Below, piece after piece: positions 6,226 through 10,528 of a stretch of 10,528 bases of DNA (within the stretch, counting starts at the first letter, position 1; every line of letters begins with the position of its first letter). The notes beneath the pieces were generated by a model that saw only the letters and a list, made by a program, of their open reading frames with translations, searched no databases and was not told the origin of the DNA. The position numbers were made by a program, and so were the translations under genes. This DNA is from Lysobacterales bacterium CG02_land_8_20_14_3_00_62_12 (GTDB lineage Bacteria; Pseudomonadota; Gammaproteobacteria; Xanthomonadales; Ahniellaceae): positions 1 through 10,528 of the forward strand of contig PEUI01000026.1 in NCBI GenBank assembly GCA_002785585.1, written 5' to 3'.

Positions 6226-7710
6226 ATGATCTTTGATCGCGTCAAAACGCTGGACCAAATCATGGCCACAGCAGAAAAGAAAAGCCTGAAACGACAACTG
6301 GGTCCGATCCAGCTCACCTTGCTTGGTGTCGGCGCGATCATCGGCACCGGTATTTTTGTGCTCACCGCCGAAGCCGGTCAAAAGGCCGGGCCGGCCATGT
6401 TGATTTCCTTTGTCATCGCCGCCGTGGTCTGTGCGCTGGCGGCACTCGCCTACTCCGAACTCGCGGCGATGATTCCGGTATCGGGTTCCGCTTACACCTA
6501 CACCTACGGCGTACTCGGTGAGCTTTTGGCGTGGACGGTGGGTTGGGCGCTGGTGCTGGAATATGCCGTGGCCGCCGGCGCCGTCGCCGTCGGCTGGTCT
6601 GGCTACATGAATGGTCTATTGAAGAGTGGCGGCTTTCCGCTACCAGAGTTTTTGCGTACCGGTCCCTACGATGGCGGCACTTTCAATCTGCTGGCCTGTG
6701 GCATTTCCCTGGTGGTCACCGCGCTGTTGGTGATCGGCACTTCGAAAAGCGCAAAGGTTAACGCGGTGCTGGTATCGATCAAGGTGTTGGCATTGATCGC
6801 CTTTATTTATCTGGCGATGCCGGTCGTTCACGACGAGAACTTCAAGCCCTTCCTGCCCACCGGCTGGGGCAGTCCGCTCGGCGGTATCGGTGTACTCGGC
6901 GCCGCCGCGTCGATCTTCTTTGCTTTCGTCGGCTTCGACGCCGTCTCCACCGCTGCTGAAGAAACCAGGAACCCCAATCGCAACGTTCCGATTGGTCTGA
7001 TCGGATCGCTGGCGGTGTGCACGGTGTTCTACCTGCTGGTGGGCTATGCCGCGGTTGGCTCGGTCGGTTCGCAACCGATGCTGGGGGCAGACGGCTTGGC
7101 GCTGGCGCCGGGCTCCGACGCGCTGGCCACCGCCTGCGCCGGCAAGGATTATCTGGTGTGCAGCAAGGAACCGCTGGCGCATGTATTGCGCCTGCTTGGC
7201 TTCGAGAAGATGGGCAACATGATCGGCCTGGCGGCCGCGCTCGCCCTGCCTTCGGTGATCCTGATGATGCTGTTCGGCCAGACTCGCATTTTCTTTGTCA
7301 TGTCGCGCGACGGACTGTTGCCCGGTTTCCTTTCCAAAGTGCATCCGACCTTCAACACACCGCACGTCGCCACCATGATCACCGGCGTTGCCGTGTCCTT
7401 GTTTGCCGCCATGTTCCCGGTCGGCATCCTGGCCGACATTTCCAACTCGGGAACCCTGTTTGCCTTCGTCATGGTGGCGCTGGGGGTGCTGATCCTGCGT
7501 CGCACACAACCGGATCGGCGACGCCCTTTCCGCACGCCGATGGCCTGGCTGGTCTGCCCGCTGGCGATCCTCGGCTGCTTGCTGTTGTTCCTTAACCTGT
7601 CGATCTACACCTTGTCGCTGTTTGTCGCCTGGGCCGCGATCGGTCTGGTGGTTTACTTCAGTTACGGCCGTCACCACAGCTATCTTGTCAACGGCAACGA
7701 GCCCGATTGA
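6226..7710 (+). CDS. APC-family amino acid permease (cationic amino acid transporter type)
   Basis: A 494-residue integral inner-membrane transporter with about 12 hydrophobic segments. The first helix carries GVGAIIGTGIF (34-44), the substrate- and ion-binding motif of the APC superfamily. The sixth helix carries FVGFDAVSTAAEETRNP (about 234-250), characteristic of the CAT subfamily (TC 2.A.3.3), followed by NVPIGL. A hydrophilic loop contains Cys304 and Cys312, close enough for a disulfide if it faces the periplasm. Expected role: secondary uptake or exchange of amino acids; the substrate is not determined. ATG 6226 is chosen over the TTG at 6178 because GGGGA (6213-6217) stands eight bases before it and the extra residues are not permease-like. 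It is a single-gene unit, divergent from the Nudix gene and followed by tRNA-Leu. The long minus-strand open frame across it is a codon-bias shadow. Confidence 0.93.
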   Translation: MIFDRVKTLDQIMATAEKKSLKRQLGPIQLTLLGVGAIIGTGIFVLTAEAGQKAGPAMLISFVIAAVVCALAALAYSELAAMIPVSGSAYTYTYGVLGELLAWTVGWALVLEYAVAAGAVAVGWSGYMNGLLKSGGFPLPEFLRTGPYDGGTFNLLACGISLVVTALLVIGTSKSAKVNAVLVSIKVLALIAFIYLAMPVVHDENFKPFLPTGWGSPLGGIGVLGAAASIFFAFVGFDAVSTAAEETRNPNRNVPIGLIGSLAVCTVFYLLVGYAAVGSVGSQPMLGADGLALAPGSDALATACAGKDYLVCSKEPLAHVLRLLGFEKMGNMIGLAAALALPSVILMMLFGQTRIFFVMSRDGLLPGFLSKVHPTFNTPHVATMITGVAVSLFAAMFPVGILADISNSGTLFAFVMVALGVLILRRTQPDRRRPFRTPMAWLVCPLAILGCLLLFLNLSIYTLSLFVAWAAIGLVVYFSYGRHHSYLVNGNEPD

Positions 7711-7722
7711 GGTTGGACACCC

Positions 7723-7751
7723 GATTCCGGCGCCACCGTGGGGCCGGAATC
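7723..7751. other. Hairpin downstream of the permease gene
   Basis: GATTCCGGC (7723-7731) pairs perfectly with GCCGGAATC (7743-7751) across an 11-base loop, beginning 12 bases after the permease stop. No T-run follows, so it is not a standard intrinsic terminator. It may protect the mRNA 3' end or act with Rho. Confidence 0.45.
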
Positions 7752-7815
7752 GCCATGCCTTCACCTTCCAGAAAATCGTCTTCAGAAAACCGTGGTCTGG
7801 ACGCGACGATTTCGG

Positions 7816-7821
7816 TATGAT
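7816..7821 (+). promoter_or_regulatory. -10 element of tRNA-Leu promoter
   Basis: TATGAT matches TATAAT at 5 of 6 positions and is followed by the GC-rich discriminator GCCCGGC. Transcription would begin near 7828, about 10 bases before the mature tRNA. No strong -35 is seen at the expected distance (around 7792-7799, GTGGTCTG). Confidence 0.5.
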
Positions 7822-7837
7822 GCCCGGCTTGTGCAAT

Positions 7838-7923
7838 GCCGGTGTGGCGGAATGGTAGACGCGGCGGACTCAAAATCCGTTGGTGGCGACACTGTGTGGG
7901 TTCGAGTCCCTCCACCGGTACCA
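7838..7923 (+). tRNA. tRNA-Leu (anticodon CAA)
   Basis: The 86-nt class II tRNA has acceptor strands GCCGGTG (7838-7844) and CACCGGT (7913-7919), discriminator A at 7920 and an encoded CCA at 7921-7923. The anticodon stem GCGGA/TCCGT encloses loop CTCAAAA with anticodon CAA at 7871-7873. A variable arm and the T-loop GGGTTCGAGTCCC are present. It decodes UUG. The first acceptor pair is G-U rather than G-C, a small oddity. It has its own promoter just upstream and a strong terminator just downstream, so it is probably a single-gene unit. Confidence 0.96.
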
Positions 7924-7929
7924 AGTACC

Positions 7930-7957
7930 AAAAAGCCCGCAATGCGGGCTTTTTTTT
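7930..7957 (+). terminator. Rho-independent terminator of tRNA-Leu, probably bidirectional
   Basis: The stem GCCCGC (7935-7940) and GCGGGC (7944-7949) with a 3-base AAT loop is followed by eight T's (7950-7957) and preceded by five A's (7930-7934). On the minus strand it reads as the same hairpin followed by five T's. It lies in the 71-base gap between the convergent tRNA-Leu and rRNA methyltransferase genes and can serve both. Confidence 0.93.
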
Positions 7958-7994
7958 GCCATAACCGCAGGCGTTGCCCGCAGTGCGCAGAGGC

Positions 7995-9191
7995 TCACAC
8001 CACGCGACAGAAAGCCGCTTTCAGGTAGCGCGATTCCGGTACGTGGGCGAGCCAAGGATGGTCGCCGCCGGCACCGCTGACTTGCAGTATCTGCACCGTG
8101 CGATTGGCATAAAAGGCCGCGCGCCGGATCATGTCGAGAAACTGTTCCTCGCTGACCAGGCCAGTGCAGGAACAGCTCAGCAGCACGCCACCTGGGCGAA
8201 CCACCGACAGCGCCAACTTGTTCATGTCCAGATATTTTTTCAGCGCCGGAATGATCTGTTCGCGGTCGCGCGTCATTTTGGCGGGATCGAGGATCACCAC
8301 ATCGAACTGGTCGCCGCGATTACCGGCATCGCGCAACCAGGGAAAAATATCCGACTGCACGAACTTGATCCGCGCTTTGTTGAGTTGCGCGTTCTGCTTT
8401 GCCACTTCGATCACGGCTTCATCCATGTCGATGCCGATCACTTCATCGGCACCCCCAAGCGCCTTGGCGTAGACACCGAAACCGCCGGTGTTGCAGCACA
8501 GATCAAGGACGCTCTTGCCGACGCAAAACTCCGCCAGACGCTTGCGGTTGTCGCGCTGATCGACAAAGAAACCGGTCTTGTGGCCCTGCCCCGGTTCGAC
8601 CCGAAAGCGCAGGCCGTGCTCGGTAATGATGCCGGGCTCGGGCGGTGGCGGCGGATGGCAGTCGAAACTCTCCTGCTTGGCGACGTGGTCTTCGGCAAAC
8701 CAGTAGTACAGACTCTCCGGAAACTGTTCCAGCAACAACTCGCGGATGAGTTCGCGCAGTCGAAACATGCCCGCCGAAAAAAACTCGACCACCAGCGTGT
8801 TGGCGAATCGATCAACCACCAGCCCGGATAGCCCATCACCTTCGGCATGCACCAGCCGATAGGCATCGGTGACGCGATCGAGCTGCAACAAATCGCGGCG
8901 CAGGGTGATCGCGGTGGCGATCTTGTGGCGGAAATAATCGGCATCGACGGCTTCGTCCGGGTCCTCGGTCAACACCCTGAGGGCGATGCGCGAATGGCCG
9001 TTGTAAAAACCGCGACCCACCCAGGTGCCATCGCGGTCGATAATGTCAACGATGCTGCCGGGCTTGGGCTTGGGTTCCGGTTTCTCCACCATTTTCTGGT
9101 AGATCCACGGGTGATTGGAGCGGCGTTCGATCTTCAGGCGAACCTGGGCGGGCAACTCGGCGCGGGCCGGATAAGCAGAGGGTTTGTTCAT
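7995..9191 (-). CDS. rlmI: RlmI-like 23S rRNA (cytosine-C5)-methyltransferase
   Basis: A 398-residue class I SAM-dependent methyltransferase of the RlmI (YccW) family, which methylates a cytosine of 23S rRNA (position 1962 in E. coli). The N-terminal 85 or so residues look like a PUA RNA-binding domain (RSNHPWIYQ, PGSIVDI, GRGFYN). The middle contains HAEGDGLSGLVVDRF at 115-129 and GHKTGFFVDQRDNR at 203-216. The Rossmann motif I is LDLCCNTGGFGVYA (229-242), with DPAK at 302-305 and SCSC at 339-342, whose cysteines are candidates for the catalytic nucleophile of m5C chemistry. Oddities: DPAK where RlmI usually has DPPK, and a five-proline run at 180-184. The start at 9191 fits the family N-terminus; no Shine-Dalgarno sequence is visible. 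It is divergent from sbcB. The family is clear; the exact rRNA site is by homology. Confidence 0.85.
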   Translation of the reverse strand: MNKPSAYPARAELPAQVRLKIERRSNHPWIYQKMVEKPEPKPKPGSIVDIIDRDGTWVGRGFYNGHSRIALRVLTEDPDEAVDADYFRHKIATAITLRRDLLQLDRVTDAYRLVHAEGDGLSGLVVDRFANTLVVEFFSAGMFRLRELIRELLLEQFPESLYYWFAEDHVAKQESFDCHPPPPPEPGIITEHGLRFRVEPGQGHKTGFFVDQRDNRKRLAEFCVGKSVLDLCCNTGGFGVYAKALGGADEVIGIDMDEAVIEVAKQNAQLNKARIKFVQSDIFPWLRDAGNRGDQFDVVILDPAKMTRDREQIIPALKKYLDMNKLALSVVRPGGVLLSCSCTGLVSEEQFLDMIRRAAFYANRTVQILQVSGAGGDHPWLAHVPESRYLKAAFCRVV

Positions 9192-9197
9192 TCGACG

Positions 9198-9203
9198 ATG
9201 TTA
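9198..9203 (-). promoter_or_regulatory. Candidate -10 for rlmI giving a leaderless transcript
   Basis: TAACAT on the minus strand (4 of 6 matches) ends six bases before the ATG at 9191, so transcription would start at or beside the start codon. No AGGAG-like site lies within 15 bases of the ATG. The -35 region is poor (AAAATC), so this is tentative. Confidence 0.3.
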
Positions 9204-9280
9204 GCCGATCCCTGCCACCCGATTTTTGCCACGCCGATGGCGCGCTCGCAGCGGTGCTTCGATGCCGCGCCCGGATCGTC

Positions 9281-9286
9281 CATAAT
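9281..9286 (+). promoter_or_regulatory. Candidate -10 for sbcB giving a leaderless transcript
   Basis: CATAAT (5 of 6 matches to TATAAT) is followed by six bases, GCGGCG, and then the ATG at 9293. The expected start site coincides with the start codon. No Shine-Dalgarno sequence is present. The -35 at 17 bases is weak (TTCGAT at 9258-9263). Confidence 0.4.
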
Positions 9287-9292
9287 GCGGCG

Positions 9293-10528
9293 ATGCAAAC
9301 CACCTTTCTTTGGCACGACTACGAGACCTTTGGCGTTGACCCACGGCGTGATTTTCCGGCGCAGTTCGCGGCGCTGCGCAGCGACGCCGCGTTCCAGCCC
9401 ATCGGTGAACCGCTGGTGCTCTACTGCCGACCGCCGGCCGACTTGCTGCCGAGCCCGGAAGCCTGCCTGATTACCGGCATCACGCCGCAACTTGCGGCGC
9501 GCGACGGCGTGCCCGAGCCCGAGTTTTTTGCCCGCATTCACGAACAGATGGCCGAACCCGGCACCTGCACGCTGGGTTACAACTCCATCCGCTTCGATGA
9601 CGAAGTCACCCGCCATGGCCTCTGGCGCAATTTTTTTGATCCCTACGGTCGCGAGTGGCGCAACGGCTGCTCGCGCTGGGACCTGATCGATGTCGCGCGG
9701 ATGTTTTATGCGCTGCGGCCACAAGGCGTGGCATGGCCGACCCGCGCTGACGGTGCTGCCAGTTTCAAACTCAGCGACCTGAGCGCCGCCAATCACATTG
9801 CCCACAGCCATGCCCACGATGCCTTGGCCGATGTCGAGGCGACCTTGGCACTGGCGCGTTTGCTGCGGTCTGCGCAGCCACGTTTGTTCGACTATTTGTT
9901 TGCCCTGCGCGAAAAACGCAAGGCCGCCGCGCTGCTCGATTGGGCCGGCCAAACGCCGGTACTGCACGCCTCCACGCGCTTTAGCGCCGAACGCGGCGGT
10001 CTCGCCATGGTGCTGCCGCTGGCACCGCATCCGACCCAGCCCAATGGTGTGATCGTGCTCGATCTGGATGCCGATCCGCAGCCGCTGTTGGAGCTGTCGA
10101 TTGCCGATATTCGCGACCGCGTGTTTGTCGCCAACAAAGATTTGCCGGAAGGCGTCGCCCGCATTCCGCTGAAGACCGTGCACACCAACAAGTGCCCGGC
10201 GTTGGCGCCGCTGGCCACGCTCGCCGGCGTCGATACCGCACGCATTCGGCTGAATGTCGAGCGCTGCCAGCGCCACCTGGAGCAAGTGCGCAGCCGGGCC
10301 GAGCTACCCGGCAAAGTCCGCCAGGTGTTTGCCGAAGTCGCGGCCTATCCGGCGCAAGCCGCCGAGCAAGATCTTTACGCTGGCCTGCCCGGCAACGCCG
10401 ATCTCGCCCTCGCCGCCAAAGTGCGCGGCGCCAGGCCCGATCAATTGCTGGCGTTTGAAGCGCAATTCGTCGATCCGCGTTATCGCGAACTGCTGTTCCG
10501 CTATCGCGCACGCCACCATGCCGATACG
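9293..10528 (+). CDS. sbcB: Exodeoxyribonuclease I (3' end outside window)
   Basis: An uninterrupted frame of 412 codons from ATG 9293 to the window edge. It encodes exonuclease I, which degrades single-stranded DNA 3' to 5' and acts in recombination, mismatch repair and removal of single-stranded tails. The DEDDh exonuclease residues are visible: HDYETFG (8-14) with Asp9 and Glu11, GYNSIRFDDE (95-104) with Asp102, and HDALAD (175-180) with His175 and Asp180, the same five-residue spacing as E. coli H181/D186. The segment HTNKCPALAPL (about 298-308) and the following helical region match the SH3-like and C-terminal parts of the family. The full protein is normally about 475 residues, so roughly 65 are missing at the right edge. 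A long open frame on the opposite strand (9188-10285) is a shadow. Divergent from rlmI, with 101 bases between the starts. Confidence 0.95.
   Translation, partial: MQTTFLWHDYETFGVDPRRDFPAQFAALRSDAAFQPIGEPLVLYCRPPADLLPSPEACLITGITPQLAARDGVPEPEFFARIHEQMAEPGTCTLGYNSIRFDDEVTRHGLWRNFFDPYGREWRNGCSRWDLIDVARMFYALRPQGVAWPTRADGAASFKLSDLSAANHIAHSHAHDALADVEATLALARLLRSAQPRLFDYLFALREKRKAAALLDWAGQTPVLHASTRFSAERGGLAMVLPLAPHPTQPNGVIVLDLDADPQPLLELSIADIRDRVFVANKDLPEGVARIPLKTVHTNKCPALAPLATLAGVDTARIRLNVERCQRHLEQVRSRAELPGKVRQVFAEVAAYPAQAAEQDLYAGLPGNADLALAAKVRGARPDQLLAFEAQFVDPRYRELLFRYRARHHADT

Noticed and set aside
6640..7836. 398-codon open frame on the minus strand opposite the permease gene
   Set aside because: Its product is rich in Arg, Gln, His and Gly with no recognisable domain, and it is antisense to a clear APC permease. 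It is a shadow of GC-rich codon bias.
9188..10285. 365-codon open frame on the minus strand opposite sbcB
   Set aside because: The plus strand carries all DEDDh motifs of exonuclease I in one uninterrupted frame; the antisense frame shows no family features.
1..10528. CRISPR array or insertion sequence
   Set aside because: No regularly spaced direct repeats and no transposase or integrase coding sequence were seen anywhere in the window.

Overview
The window looks like a chromosomal segment of a GC-rich gammaproteobacterium, most likely near the Xanthomonadales/Lysobacterales. This assignment is an inference. It rests on an exonuclease I (SbcB), an RlmI-type rRNA methyltransferase, bacterial tRNA-Ser(UGA) and tRNA-Leu(CAA) genes with encoded CCA, and a REP-like palindrome of the GTGGGAGCGAC kind. 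No rRNA or taxonomic marker strong enough to fix the genus is present.

Left part (1-5105, all plus strand): an accessory, defence-like cluster of four closely spaced genes. It opens with the C-terminal 359 residues of a large site-specific DNA methyltransferase (Mod-like). Then come an OLD/ABC-type AAA ATPase, a small DUF4276-type TOPRIM protein, and a 699-residue UvrD-family helicase with a RelE-fold toxin-like domain fused to its N-terminus. ATPase, TOPRIM and UvrD helicase are the same three activities that make up Gabija (GajA = ATPase + TOPRIM, GajB = UvrD-like helicase). Here the GajA-like part is split over two genes and the helicase carries an extra toxin-like domain. This cassette is the strongest candidate for an under-described system in the window.

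Junction (5106-5340): a REP-like palindrome, then a perfect 30-bp inverted repeat with a 4-nt loop whose right arm includes the last 13 nucleotides of a minus-strand tRNA-Ser(UGA). The defence cluster lies directly beyond the tRNA 3' end, the usual position of an island integrated at a tRNA gene.

Right part (5341-10528): housekeeping genes. A Nudix hydrolase (minus) is divergent from a cationic-amino-acid-type APC permease (plus), with a hexanucleotide repeat just upstream of the Nudix start. A tRNA-Leu(CAA) with a strong terminator follows. Then an RlmI-like 23S rRNA methyltransferase (minus) is divergent from sbcB (plus), which runs off the window end. Both genes of this last pair have a -10-like hexamer six bases before the start codon and no clear Shine-Dalgarno sequence, which suggests leaderless transcripts.

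All stretches over about 80 bases between genes are described in the feature list. There is no CRISPR array, insertion sequence or rRNA gene here.
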